Shown: in pieces, positions 33,866 through 45,567 of the stretch
Layout: every line of letters starts with the position of its first letter
How positions within the stretch are numbered: position 1 is the first letter of the stretch
Assembly: GCF_024586455.1 (NCBI RefSeq)
Contig: NC_065922.1
Span: forward strand, 36,700,089 to 36,764,088
DNA: 64,000 bases
Direction: 5' to 3'
DNA from: Bactrocera neohumeralis
Taxonomy: Eukaryota; Arthropoda; Insecta; Diptera; Tephritidae
The notes under the pieces: model-generated
The model's database searches: none
Seen by the model: only the letters and a program-made list of their open reading frames with translations
Told to the model about the DNA's origin: nothing
Translations under genes and position numbers: made by a program

Positions 33866-35244
33866 TTAAATAGAACCGAATAGCGAACCTACATTCTCAA
33901 GCAAGAGTTAAGTCTAAGAATTTCTAAGAGTTATTGATTCTTGCTGTTGCAATTTTTCTAATTAAATTCTTGAGAAGTACCTAAATAAATGCTGCTAAGA
34001 AAATATTTACTGAGCTTAACCTCTGCTTCTTGCCGACTAATATATCTATCTCTCCCTCATACATATGTATATCATCTATCATCTAGCAGAAACACTACTC
34101 ATCACACCAGAAGACTGCATATCATGAAGGAAAAAGGCCAGCAGTGCTAGAAGTACCAGCAGAAAGTAAGAATATGAAGAGCAACAAAATAAAACTTTAG
34201 AAACCACTCACTTTTTACCCAGTCTATTTCATACCGAAACCACACAATGGCTCCTACATCTACATGATTCTGTCAAGCTACTTCCCCCTTCCTGAAAACT
34301 GCTCTGATTTCCACAAAAAAAGGCATGGAAAAAACGCAAAGCAGACGCTGAAAAGGAACAATAAAAACCGAACAACAAAAAGACAGAGAAAAAGAGAGCA
34401 GTGCAGAAAGCAAAAACCAAAAAACAAGAAACGCATAAAAAGACCATTTGCAGGGTTTCGTTGCACTTACACAACGAAGCCCGTCGAACTGCACCCATCT
34501 CACCCAATGCATACCACAATTCCATTGTAGTTTATGGTTGCCGTGGAAATGGACCCGCCTTTCTTACGTCTTAACGTCATTGTGTTGGTGCACTCGCATA
34601 GCGTACTGTCTTCTCCAAGTTTGTTTGTGTGTTGCCGACTCCTGCTCGTTCCGCCGTCAGCTGTCGGGTTGAATGCAATGCTTCACTTCACTAGCGGCTG
34701 TTTTGGTTGAGTTCGGCACCTACTTTCCGGTTGCCAGCGCACTCATCCAGTGGTTGGTATTGTAGTGGTTGTTGGCTGGTCGTTTCTCTGTGTCTGTTGC
34801 GTTTTGTTTTTTGGCTTTGAATTTCTTTTCGTGTCGGTTTTTATTGCTGCAACATTGGACGTTTGTATTTTATTGCGCCACACTGCACCTCAACCCCACT
34901 TAGAGAAGCTAGGTGGTGGCGCTGGGTTTCAGATGTACACAAAAGTACAAGTGCATCAACCGCCATATTTCGAGTGGACAGCTGCAGTGGTGGTGCTATT
35001 AGGGAGTCAAAAAGGGATTTGGGAAACCCCTCTGAACACTTACGCTGACCTAAGTTGGATAAAATTGTCAAAATAAAGAGTGTCCTTATGATCTCAAGAT
35101 AGAACAGTGAAGTAGTTCTATTTTTTACGGATACTGAAAGTCTCTGAAGGGAATTAGAAAAACTTCGTCTTTCTTTAGCGAGTTCTCACTTGAAGTACAG
35201 TTGGAACAAGTCGTCTGAAATCATGTCAGTTTATGGTCAGTTTA
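33866..35244. other. Intergenic DNA
   Basis: An A-rich, CAAAAAACCAAAAAACAAG-like patch (34300-34450) gives open frames on both strands of biased composition. I do not call genes. Short GT-rich stretches lie at 34740-34860. Confidence 0.4.
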
Positions 35245-35450
35245 TGAACAAAGTTAGGTTCGGTTAGGTTAATCTGGTAGGCTCATAAGTCACGCATAGA
35301 CCAGTTTGGTTGCGATACTAGATGGAATTTATTTCTTATGTCCAAGAGGAATTGTGGCCTCACTGTCGATACCTCCTCCAGTGTATCAAACTGTGGGGAC
35401 CCGAGATGCTTATAGCGTAGTCTTGCCAATGTGGGACAAGGGGTCCCCAT
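35245..35450 (-). mobile_element. LINE C-terminal and 3' UTR fragment
   Basis: Minus strand. CPTLARLRYKHLGSPQFDTL then EEVSTVRPQFLLDI, a stop shortly after, and a tail with AACCTAACCGAACCTAAC (about 35248-35268 as the complement). This is the end of an RNase H-type LINE. Confidence 0.65.
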
Positions 35451-37499
35451 ATGATTTTAAGATTTGACTTCAAAAAAACTTCGGATGGTTACAGAAAGAG
35501 AGTACGCCACACTAAAAGACTTTTAAGAAATTTTTATGCTAGCTTAACGCTTGTCAAGAATACCATTCATGCGCAATTTTGGTGTCGACGACACTTTTCG
35601 GAAAATTTCGGCGTCAAAAAGGCTCCAAGCTTTGGACCGCCAATATGCGAAGATCAGGTTGGGTAGATGTTATGTTATGTTGTAGGAGGAACTAGCAGGG
35701 AATCACCTAGTTCGAGCCCGTACGTGCGACCAATTAGACCATCTGAAGGAAGAAATCGTCCAGAAGCTGCATTTTTTGTAAAAAGTAGAGGAATTTTTGT
35801 TCCTTCAAGACATCGGGACATCTTTTTCTGGTCATTTGAAATCCAAACACATATTTTCAATAAAACAATTTGTTAGTCTTTCTTAATTAGTACTTTCGGG
35901 TTCAGTGAACATCTATTCTAGTATGCGACAGGGCCACATCTGAGTTTTAGTATAAAAAGCTGGTTCAAATCTTGGATCAATTTGGGTAACCATAATCAAG
36001 AACTTGTTTACAAGGAGATTATTATGGAAAACGCTTCGTTAATCTTTGTGCAAAGTTTGAAGCATAGTCTTGAAAACTTAGATCCCTGGTATATCTATAT
36101 ACTTATCTAAAAGATCTAAGATAACTTTTCTATATAAACCGAAAGATTCGCTGGTTTCTTCGAAGTCAGCTTTACTCTACTTTCTTTGAAGAATTGTAGT
36201 TTTCATAAACTTGTGCGAACCGATGTTTATAATCCACTCTGAGGTTTCAGCCGACTATCTCCCGAATGAAAACACTTCGAGCATTTACTTACAGAGGTCG
36301 CTATACCGAACCCATCCTTCATTATAAAAAAAAATCATCCTTACATTTGCTCGATATTTCTTCTTAACCAATTCCTTTTTTTATTTCACCGATTTCGTTT
36401 TACCCTTATTCGTTTAGTGCGACGACCCTAAACCCTACCACCGTCTGCCGTCAGCCTTCAGCCAATGCTGCTGTTTGCCCCCAATTCGGAGTTTCAGCGC
36501 TATCTGCGCATACACCAACAAAACCAGCAATGAACATGAGTGCCTTGCAACAACAACAACAACAGCAACTGCAGCCACCATAAAAGCATAAGGGAAAGCA
36601 GCAAAAACAACTACAGCGGCAAAAAACGTAGCAATAACTATTGTTGTAATGGCAACCATTTTGTAAGGACAGCAACAATTTATGTTGCAACAACTTTCGA
36701 ATACAATTCGCAATGCAGCAATAACAAATGACGACTGCAATGTGCAAGAGCAGCAGCAACCAAGCGCGACGCCAAGCAACTCGGCGCAACTCAACTCAGT
36801 TCGGCTCGGTTCAGTTCAGCGCACAGCTGCAGTCGGCGAGGTGGAACGGTCGCAATGACAGCGAGAGCAGCCAGAGCACTTTGCGTACCAACACACATAC
36901 ATATGTATGCAATGTAAGGGGAGTGTGTATGTGTGCGGCCTTGGAGGAGCAGCGGTGGCTGAAATGCTATAAACTTCGGTAGGATGTCCTGTGCAATGGT
37001 CGGAATTAATTTATTGCCATTCGCAAGGCTCTGACAAAAACAAAAAATACCGTTGCATATGCTCATACACACACACATACATTTATACATGTGATTACAG
37101 CAAGCAGTGTGGAAGGTTTATGTGAGTGGAAGTGCATATATTTGTGGAAAATCGGTTTTATTTGGTGCTTTGTTACATGCCGTTAAGCCGTTATATTTGT
37201 ATACATATATGCAACTCTGCTCTTTTAGAAGTGTGTATGTGAGCATTTGCACGCCATATGTGCAAGCTTATGTCGGTATATTGAAAATGGTGAAGTGCAG
37301 CAGCATTAATACTTGGCTTTAAGGTTCATTTATTTGGAGCTCGCAAGATTTTTTACCGTCTCCTATATATTTACAACAAATAAATTACAAATTTTAGTTT
37401 TTGAGTTAATCAGTTTTTCTCTCAGAAGAAGTTCACTTCAAATAGATATGTCAGATATAAAAATTTGCTTGTAACATATTTTTTGGCAAAAAACAAAGG
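35451..37499. other. Intergenic DNA, partly GC-richer
   Basis: A frame at 35451-35666 (ending FGVKKAPSFGPPICEDQV) vaguely recalls the N-terminal part of a Tc1/mariner transposase, but too weakly to call. 35890-36420 shows nothing. From 36430 to 36760 CAA/CAG/TTG-rich sequence produces hydrophobic or polar frames on both strands. A promoter-like patch is listed separately. Confidence 0.4.
36790..36920 (+). promoter_or_regulatory. Weak candidate core promoter (two TCAGTT initiators)
   Basis: TCAGTT, a match to the fly initiator TCAKTY, occurs twice (36796-36801 and 36811-36816) in a GC-richer block. At 36914 a GTAAGG donor-like site follows. I could not fit a DPE at +28 of either initiator. 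The block would be a non-coding first exon if real. Weak. Confidence 0.2.
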
Positions 37500-38047
37500 C
37501 TTATATCATCCCCGTCTACCACAGACTTGTGGTGCGAAGCTACATTAGTAACAGAAAATTGCTGTACCAAATAAAAGAGGGATCACGACAGATCGCGGTC
37601 ATGTCAGGAGCAGCAAAGGGATCCATTCTAGGCCCAGACTTGTGAAACGACGCTATACTTAAACTTGAAATGCCAGACGAATCGTACTTTATTGGCTACT
37701 TGGTCGATATTGCAGCAGTAATTGCAGCAAGAGACACACAAGAAGCGCGAAGAAAGCTTAATCAAGCAAGCATTGCTCGACTCATAAAACCTCACTCTCT
37801 CGCTACAGAAAAAATAGAGCGAAATAAGTATGCAAACGACTACGGATATTCTTAGGATGCAAGAATCAGAAAACCACATAGGCGTAAGACTGGACCACAG
37901 ACTAACATTCTGGGTACAAATCGAATACGCCGCGGGAACGACAGCGAAAATTACCTCCCAACTCAGCAGACTAATGGCCAACATAGGAGGCCCCAGACAA
38001 GAAAAGGGAAAGCTTTTAATGTCGACGACAATCAGTATTATTTTCTA
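37500..38047 (+). pseudogene. R1-like LINE reverse transcriptase fragment
   Basis: Plus strand, RT palm of an R1-clade element. YISNRKLLYQIKEGSRQIAV, then SGAAKGSILGPDL (family: GVAQGSVLGP). LKLEMPDESYFIGYLVDIAA follows, where the catalytic Y-A-D-D reads Y-L-V-D. ARDTQEARRKLNQA comes next. After a frame break: ENHIGVRLDHRLTFWVQIEY, KITSQLSRLMANIGGPRQEK and GKLLMSTTISII, the usual R1 thumb region. The 5' and 3' parts are lost. R1 elements normally target rDNA, but no rDNA is seen here, so this is a dispersed relative or a dead transposed copy. Confidence 0.82.
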
Positions 38048-38479
38048 AGACAACAAAAGTATTAGATAATCTTTGCTAAACTAAGTTTTCCATAAATATC
38101 CAATTAAAAATCGATGATTCAATTAATCCTTGAAGTAAAAAGTTTGCTATGTGTTTGTCAAAGAAACTCACAACCGGAGGATAAAGATTTTCTGCATTCA
38201 AAGTCGAAGTATCAGAAATGTAAGTGTGGAGTTACTACCCCACATTCCATCTAAGACTTAAGAGATGAAAATTTTGTAATAATTTTAGGAACTCTAAAGT
38301 TCTGGGGTAGCTGGTCTTCACAGGTCAATGAATCCTGGTTGTAATACAGATTTCATTTCACTTCGACTAACAAAATCGTCATATGTCAAACCTACTTCCA
38401 ACTAATAAGCTAGTTGTGGTTCATTCTTATCGTGGATAGTATTTGAGTTGTAAACAATCAACTTTATAACTTTATAATG

Positions 38480-38623
38480 GCTAACGATGGACCACAGATC
38501 AAGAGGCAAAGGACACAAATTGTCTCTTGATCTCTCTGAAGGACACATTTCCTTCACAGGCTGACGATGGACCACAGATCAAGAGGCAAAGGAAACAGAT
38601 TGTCTCTTGATCTCTCTGAAGCT
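38480..38623. repeat. Two 80-bp-spaced direct repeats, each with an internal stem
   Basis: The roughly 62-bp unit starting GCTAACGATGGACCACAG at 38480 recurs at 38560 with four or so differences. Within each unit AGATCAAGAG pairs with CTCTTGATCT, leaving a loop of about 23 nt. Confidence 0.9.
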
Positions 38624-38779
38624 ACGAAAGTTTAACATTCTCGGCTATTAAGGACACTTATGACTCACTGTCGTATTGGAGCTCATGTGGAATACAGTCC
38701 CATGAATTTGGAGTGCTTTGAGGATGCCCGATTAGCGGTTCCGCTTTCATATCACTGCGAATTCTAAACAATCTGTTCC

Positions 38780-39445
38780 AAACTCGATCTACTAATTTGA
38801 GAATCTACCAAAATGTGCATTACACTGAAAAATGGAAGGTTACTGGAATAGATGTGACCATCATCCCCACAAAACTAATACGGCTGTGTAAACTGACGTT
38901 GAGCTATACTAAAAGCTTCGTTAGGATCGGGAAGGACCTCTCCGAGCCGATCGATACCAAACAAGTTTTCAGACAAGGCGATTTTTGATATCATTGGCCT
39001 GAACAACCGCATATCCTTCTCCAGACTCGATAAGGAAGTAAAGTAAATGGGTCTGGTAGTGAACGAGGGCAAAACGAAATATCTCCTATCATCAAACGAA
39101 CAGTCGTTGCACTCGTGACTTGGTTCCTACGTCACTGTTGACAGTCTTAATTTCGAAGTCGTAGATAATTTCGTCTATCTTTAAACCAGTATTAACACCA
39201 ACAACAATGTCAGCCTCGATATCAAACGCAGAATAACTCTTGTCAACAGGTGCTACTTCGGACTGAGTAGGCAATTGAGAAGTAAAGTCCTGTCTCGACG
39301 AACAAAGGCCAAACTCTACAAGTGATGACAGTATCTGATGAGTCGACCTCGAGTTTTCGAGTAAAAGGAAAAGGAGAAGGACCTGGCTACAATAGGAATC
39401 TCTAATCGGCGCCAAACAGCGGGAAGGAAGAATAATAAAGAAAAA
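38780..39445 (+). pseudogene. RTE-like LINE with deletion across YADD, to 3' region
   Basis: Plus strand. PTKLIRLCKLTLSYTKSFVR, then IGKDLSEPIDTKQVFRQGDF (RT block). The text jumps at about 38983 straight to DIIGLNN, so the YADD box is gone. Then SFSRLDKEVK-MGLVVNEGKT-type text and an SLIS-like VTVDS...VVDNFVYL block follow in different frames. RITLVNRCYFGLSRQLRSKV and KEKDLATIGISNRRQTAGRK close it near 39425. It parallels the copy at 21.3 kb, but the deletion breakpoints differ. Confidence 0.8.
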
Positions 39446-39469
39446 GAATTTCATAAAGAGTCATATAGT

Positions 39470-39600
39470 CCCCGAAAGTTGGTAATGCTTAATGTGCTTC
39501 CTACTAAAAATTAAAAACCTTGGACTTTGCTCTTGCTTCTGTAGAGTGCACACATTCTAGAAGCAGGTGCTACGAACTTTCCGCCTTCCTGTCGCAGAAA
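39470..39600 (-). mobile_element. LINE zinc-knuckle fragment
   Basis: Minus strand. LLFCDRKAESS, stop, HLLLECVHSTEARAKSK matches the C-terminal Cys/His pattern (F-C-x-R-x-E-S-S-x-H-L-L-L-x-C) of RNase H-type LINEs. Tiny and isolated. Confidence 0.5.
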
Positions 39601-42190
39601 AGACAATTCTCAGAAGAGAATAATGTATGGAGTTTTGTTGGGGTGTTTGTTGTGATCAGTGTTTGGTGCCACGAGTAACCGAGTTTCGAAATATGAATTA
39701 TATATATTGCAACACAAATCGATCTATTAAGATATCAAATTGAACAATGTATGGTTCTCTGCGGATACAGTGACTGCACCAACAATCTCTCGAGAAATTT
39801 AAGTAATCTCTCGAGTAATTTTAATACTTCAGGGCCTTTATAATTATCTCCCAAAGAGTTAAAACGGATTTTGCGATATGGTAAGGTATAGGTAAGATCA
39901 CTCATAAGATTCCCACTTCAGATTTCAGAAAGATTAAATATAGCAAATTGGTAGAAATCAAGATCTAAACAGTATGAAATGGAACAGCGTTATCGCTGCT
40001 ACCGCTCTGCTTTTATCTGCTTGAGGTGGACCAAGAAGAGTCCACCATTAAACGACGTGTTGGAGAAAGATCAAAGCTACCCTTAGCTTCGGCTAGTATA
40101 GAAGTTTTATTGGCGCCTTTATTAGCTTGCCGTCAAAGGCTAGAACTGAAAAAATCCAAAAATCCACAAACTCTCTCAGAATTTTTTTCCACCAGCTCCT
40201 TTTCGACTTCCATAGCAAGAGCTTATCTCAATTCGAGTAGCTAAAAACACAAGCAAGAATGGAAGCAAAATCGAAAATAACGCCGAAGCATGCATAACTA
40301 AATCATAAAAGCGCCTCACGCCTCCCCGAAACTGGAAAATTCATTAATTCCATTTTACTAATTAAATGCACAAACAAAATCACGGAAATCGTAAGCGGCG
40401 TGAGGGCAGGAAAATCACAGAAATCTTTCACACTCAATGATTTGTTGGACGCTAATGCTGCCGACAGTTGTTATTGGAATGCATTAATTGTGCTTATATA
40501 TACTAGTTGTTATTATTGTTGTTGCGACATAATAAGCGCTCGGCGCTCGATGTGGAAAACAAGAAATTCTCATTAACAATAAAACGCAATGACAAAAACA
40601 ATTCAACATGCGAACGCCTCAAGCAGGGCGCTGGCATTGTACGGGCTGTGGCAAGCCGTGTGAGGCAAGGGGGTGCTGATCGATTTGTTTGGGCTGCTAG
40701 GGCTGTGAGTGTGTGTGTGTGTGTATGTGGGTGCGTGTCAGCAGGCTGTGCGTATGAATGCGTGCGCAGAGATTTTTAATTGCCAACAATTGTCAACCAG
40801 CAAAGACGCGGCGCGTTGTCTCACTAATGAGTGCGTGTGGCAATCAGCCAACCAATGCAGCCATTGTCCAAATGGTTTTTGTGTCTGCTGACACTGCCAC
40901 GGCTGCTTCGTCCGTTCTTCTTTTTTTTTCTTATTATATTTATTTACGTTGGTTGACCACTCAGGCGTTGTCGCCTTGTCACAATTTATAGCATACTTTT
41001 CAGCGCTTGGCGGGCGCTTACACACATTACCCCTGTGTCTCCTGGCTTTGCGCCCTTTTCACACTCTCTCTTTCGATTTTCACTTAACCAAAATTTTGTC
41101 GTTCACCAATTTTGTTGTTTTTGTTTTTGTATTCCTTTGGTAACAGCCTGTCTGTGTCCGGTTGACTGCCGCCGCGCCAATGTTTGCCAGCCTGGAAGCG
41201 CAAATTAAAATGTTCATCACCAGCAGCGCCAAATGGCGGCCAGTCGCCAGCAGCACACTATCCTTGCCGCTCACCGCTCTCTATCTATCACTCGCTCTCG
41301 GGGTATCGCTCTGACTTCTCATACTTCCTCTGCGTTGGCTTTTCTTATGGAAGTTCGTTCGTTGAATGCTTTTAATAATAATTATATTTTTGCATAATTG
41401 TTTTTGTCGTACACATACACATTGTTTGTTTGTGTGTGTGTGTGTGTTGTTTATTAGTGGCAGCAGCCATTCAGCGCCTTCTCCATTCTTATTCTCTTTG
41501 GGTCCAGGGTGCGAAATATGGCGCGTTGTTGTGCCCAATGCGTAATCACTTAAATCATTGTCGCGACCATAAAATTTTCGCCCGCTAACAACAATAACAA
41601 TAGCCACCAAGACTTTATAGTACAGCAGCAATCTAAATTATGTTCCATAATGAATTCCAGCGTTAATTACTTTAATTTCGTGGCGCCTCAATGAGGGAAA
41701 TTGCATAAATACTTAAAGAAATAACTGGAAGCAAATGAAGTGTTGGCTTTTAAGCGCAGGTTTGTAGCGGTGGAGTATGGGTATGGTGGGCTAATAATGG
41801 GGAAAGGAACAAAGACTTTTTAAAGGTTAGCTAGAAATAATCCTTTCTGTAAACTATTTAAAAAACTAGTGATAAAATCGGTTTCTACGTCAAAAATGCG
41901 ATTCTTCTTGGGCTATTGTATCCTTAAGGGTCAAGCATGGCCCTTGAATTTTGTTAGTTTAGCCTGTGAAAAAGTAATTGGCATTGCCACAGAAGAGGCA
42001 GAGAGTTTCAAAATTATTACTCAAATGGTTTTAAAACTCTTATAAAAGAATTAGAAGGTTTAAAGATAGACTTCCTAAGTCGAATCATGTACAAAACGAT
42101 TTTTATGAATTCAATAAACTTTGTTTGGAATATAGTATATAAGGTTTTGTTATAAATTAGTAATGCAATCACAACAGAGAGTCGAGCTCG
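39601..42190. other. Intergenic DNA
   Basis: GT-rich microsatellites at 40705-40738 and 41423-41450. 40500-41330 is GC-richer with many short frames on both strands, all of microsatellite-like or cysteine-rich composition. No domain was found. Confidence 0.4.
40705..40738. repeat. (GT)n microsatellite
   Basis: An interrupted GT run. A second, purer one lies at 41423-41450. Confidence 0.9.
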
Positions 42191-42235
42191 ACTCTACTTG
42201 TACTCCTCTTCTTTCCATCCACGTGTAGGGTTGGA

Positions 42236-42540
42236 TAGATACCGAGAGCTTAAGAAGGAAGCGAGACATATTTGCAGACGAAAAAAGAAAAATCGAGAAA
42301 TGTGTGAATATGAACAGCCTGATGATGCAGAGACCAACAGAAGATTTCAAGATCAGAGCATGCTAGTTTAGAAATTTAAATGATAACCTGGTCACCGATG
42401 GCCAGAGCATACTAAGTTTATGGAGGAAACCCTTCTCGAACCTGGAGAATGGCAGTGAAAGTGCGGCACCCGGAAATGATGAACCCAGAATCCCAATGAT
42501 GACGATGACGATGGCCTAGATGTTCTACAACCCGGCCACC
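42236..42540 (+). pseudogene. RTE-like LINE, pre-RT linker fragment
   Basis: Plus strand: RYRELKKEARHICRRKKK, then EDAETNRRFQDQSML-like text, LVTDGQSILSLWRKPFSNLE and NGSESAAPGNDEPRIP. This is the basic linker between endonuclease and RT in the RTE-like family, matching the start of the 6.87-kb copy (shared Q-S-I-L-x-L-W block). It stops before any RT motif. Confidence 0.75.
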
Positions 42541-43124
42541 CAGAACCCACGACGTATGGGGTCCCAACAGTCTACGGCAATTATCGTGTTATAAGACGAT
42601 ATTTATGTATGTAGTTCTGTTAATAAAGTTTGGGCGGGAGGCTCTTATGTATTTGCATGAAGCTTTTATAGTTCGAAACTGCCGACAAGTGATTAGCTAT
42701 TGTACCTGTCTATGGCAATTGATTTATAAACCGGATTGTTCTAACAATGCTCAATAAAATCTTCAGAGAACGGTTAAGTGTAACCTTTGTGTAAGATCCG
42801 GTAGCCAATCCGTCTAGAACCTCGGATCACGGCTAAAAGAGAGAAAGCTTCAGCTGAGCCACTTCGACTTCGGTTTAAGTGTCCGCTGACGTCTAATTGC
42901 AGCGTCTGTTCAAAGGTGTTCAAGGCGCGTCTGCGAGCGGGCATCGGTATTGAAACAAGCGGTTTGTTATATAAATGTGAATAAAACTTCATACTATTAG
43001 CCTAGCGAGGTTGCGCACTAGGTTTGGGACTCGCCATGTAAATATCACTTTCGATGAAAAAGGAACAACAGCCTCAGATGAAAGACCCCACTTTTGGTGA
43101 CCATCACAGCAAACGTAATAAGGA
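42541..43124. other. Unassigned stretch between RTE-like pieces
   Basis: Nothing clear. A minus-strand frame at 42774-42992 has no recognised family. The sequence just before 43125 may be the degraded 5' part of the next element. Confidence 0.35.
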
Positions 43125-43440
43125 CTATGACTTAAGTCGTGCACCTAGAAAGTCCGGTCGTCTAGTCACAATCCGCATCAGAGCAAAATTTTTCAACATA
43201 ACACTGCGCCCACGCTCCGACGGAAGAGAAGGACGATATTTCTACAGATGCCTTCAATGACTGCCACGACGTAAAATTACTTCGTAAGCGCCCAAAAAAT
43301 GTTGTCCGTAGCAATTGATTCCAGCACAAGAAAATTTATCAAGCTACTTGGCTGTTTCCGGGTTGAAAAGTTAGTAACCAAATCGATCATGTTGTGATAA
43401 ATAGACGACTCGTCTCCCTAACCCTATATTTACTTTGAAT
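43125..43440 (+). pseudogene. RTE-like LINE endonuclease fragment
   Basis: Plus strand. RLVTIRIRAKFFNITLRPRS (family: IRIRAKFFNISLIxAHAP) lies in the apurinic-like endonuclease domain, followed by a short YFYRCLQ tract. After deletion, QHKKIYQATWLFPG and NQIDHVVINRRLVSL follow, where N-Q-I-D-H-V is the characteristic late endonuclease motif with its Asp and His. Such endonucleases nick the target DNA to prime reverse transcription. The middle with the GDFNARVG motif is missing. It is the only endonuclease piece in the window. Confidence 0.82.
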
Positions 43441-43864
43441 AGTTCTTGAATAGGTAGTTTGATAAATTTACATACAACCGTATAAAAACGTTTAAGCAAA
43501 AATAACCTTAATGATCGCAAAGGCTCAATAACAGTGACAATGGTACTTCATATGCAAGGACATTTATTTAAAGCAGTAGGAAGGGTGTAAATTTCAGACA
43601 CTGCAAAGCTTTGATATGGTGAAAACTTAAGAGATACCAAACTTGTAGTCATAAAAGCTGTTCATTTCGCCAGATATCGGAACACTAAAGGATATATCTT
43701 CCAAACAACTTTAATCAAAGTCAAGCCAAAAAAGGATATTCCAATTGTAAAAGAATCGGAAAGTCCTAGTTTTATCTGTGGCAATTTTAAAAGATTTTTC
43801 TTGTATTCACTTTGTCATTAAACTCAGAATATGTAATATCGCCTAAAGTGAGAAGAACCCCTTG

Positions 43865-44375
43865 GAAAAGGAAATAATAGCTGAACGCTTTGAGGAAAGA
43901 AAAGTCGGTTGAGTTGTGTAGAACAGTTTTTCATACAAAGAGTCATTAGAAATCACAAAGGAACCGGTATTTTTGTATATCAGCTCCGACCAGGACGGCC
44001 AAAAATGCTAACAGAGCGGGAAACCCATAACGTTTCGCAAAGTGTGAGGTAAAACCCCCGAGTTACAGCAACCAAAATTGTTGAAAATATTAAAGGCAAT
44101 TTCAAAACGACCCTCTACAATGACGCAAAACTAAAAAAAGAAAATTTCTTTTTCGATAACTCTTACTTTTGTAAGAGAACATTTGAACAAGCCCTACGAG
44201 TTTTGGAGTAATGTTATTTTATCGAAGAGAGCAAGTTTTGAGTCTTTGGAATAAAGGGGCGTAAGTTTGTATTGCGATAAACGCGCAAGGCACTCGATAA
44301 GCGAAACCTGATGCCAACTGTAAAGCATGGTCGCGGTAGAGCAATGATATGGTCTGCATGGCAAGTAATGATATG
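43865..44375 (+). pseudogene. Tc1-like transposase relic
   Basis: Plus strand. VIRNHKGTGIFVYQLRPGRP, then MLTERETHNVSQSV, RVTATKIVENIKGNFKTTLY and an RKPFLSI-like block. TFVREHLNKPYEFWSNVILS follows, then KRASFESLE. The catalytic Asp normally in I-W-S-D-E-S-K-F is replaced (S-K-R). RGVSLYCDKR and LMPTVKHGRGRAMIWSAWQV come next, the conserved middle block. It ends at about 44375, a few bases before the next element's TTAA. The C-terminal third, with the remaining catalytic residues, is missing. Confidence 0.82.
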
Positions 44376-44383
44376 GGCCTATC

Positions 44384-44798
44384 TTAAGCGGTTACATGGG
44401 TTTCCTCGAGTAAAAAATAGCCTTTCTTCAACAATTTTTTTCTCACATAAAACATGAAATATTTTACTAGAATTTTGTAATGTTACAAATACACACTATT
44501 AACAAAAAATTCTGAAATTTTTGTAAAAAAAATATTTGAAATTCGGCCATTGCGGCACCATTTCCGGTGAGCCCTCGGAAAAAAGATGCGCCCGCGTTGG
44601 CAGGATAACTCCTTACAGGATCATCGAAATTGAAAAAAATATGTGTTTTAGTTAAAACCGTAACTTGTAACTTGGACGAAGAAAAAAAAAACTGAAAATT
44701 AGATTTTTGGATTTTTGGCTGACATTTTTATAAAAAAAATGAAAATTTCAATGAAAATTGTTGTATTTGAAAAAAAAGTCCTTCATTCAAGTCCTTAA
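44384..44798. mobile_element. TTAA-bounded AT-rich element (right end uncertain)
   Basis: Starts TTAAGCGGTTACATGGGTTT. The next TTAA in a suitable context is at 44795-44798, but the right end shows no convincing inverted match to the left. The interior is AT-rich and non-coding and shares GGCCATTGCG (44545-44554) with the element at 45.57 kb (46005-46014). Probable piggyBac-type miniature element, possibly 3'-truncated. Confidence 0.4.
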
Positions 44799-45567
44799 GA
44801 ATTGTATTTCAAAGACTTGTGTTAAAGAAATGAATAAGATAATAAGAAATCGGTTGTTTGAAACCCGTAAGCCCATGTAATGCCTTAACAACTTAAAAAG
44901 TAATTTGAAACAAAAGAAACGGATCATTTGGGAATAGGAAATTACAGTTATTTTCAACTGAATAACGATCCGAGCCATACAGCAGACTTCTCTTTCTTTC
45001 TCTATAATGCTTCCAACTAGAGTCAAACGCCACCACCATCTACAATTACCTCAAAAGCAATGCTCAAGGGTTTGCTGCACGAAGAATGGGTTCAAATTTC
45101 TTCAATAGAAATCTCTAAGCTTGTTGATTCCACTCAATCGGAAGCGGAAATTTAAAAACGTAGGAATAACCAACTTTCTATTTTAAGTGGAATTCGGAGA
45201 AAGAATATCTCTGGCCGACTTAAGTACCTTGGATGCAGCTTTGTTTGTTTACAGATTATTGTTCGAAAATTAAACACATATATATTCAGAAAACTACATA
45301 TTTTATATCCTCTAATAAATATTTTAGTATAAAAAGCTTTTTTTACAGAATTGTTTCGGTTGGTACCTTGTATGCATACTTTTGATGCCTAGTGAAGTAA
45401 AATGGGAATAAAATTGTTTATATGTGCTTGCAACATTTGGCTAGACACTTGAGCACAAGTGACTCTAGGCTGTGGTATGGATGGAGATACTTATGCAAAT
45501 TGGTTGTTTTAATTTTGCGCATTCGGCGAAATCAAATGAAAGTAGACACACCAATGCAACGCTACCT
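44799..45567. other. Unassigned stretch
   Basis: No domain or repeat is recognised. Confidence 0.4.

Noticed and set aside
35451..35666. Possible Tc1/mariner transposase N-terminus
   Set aside because: Only a vague likeness around RRHFSENFGVKKAPS. No catalytic block or terminal repeats nearby.
36435..36794. 119-codon cysteine- and valine-rich minus-strand frame
   Set aside because: It is the complement of CAA/CAG repeats. The neighbouring frame on the same strand gives an equally odd poly-Cys product.
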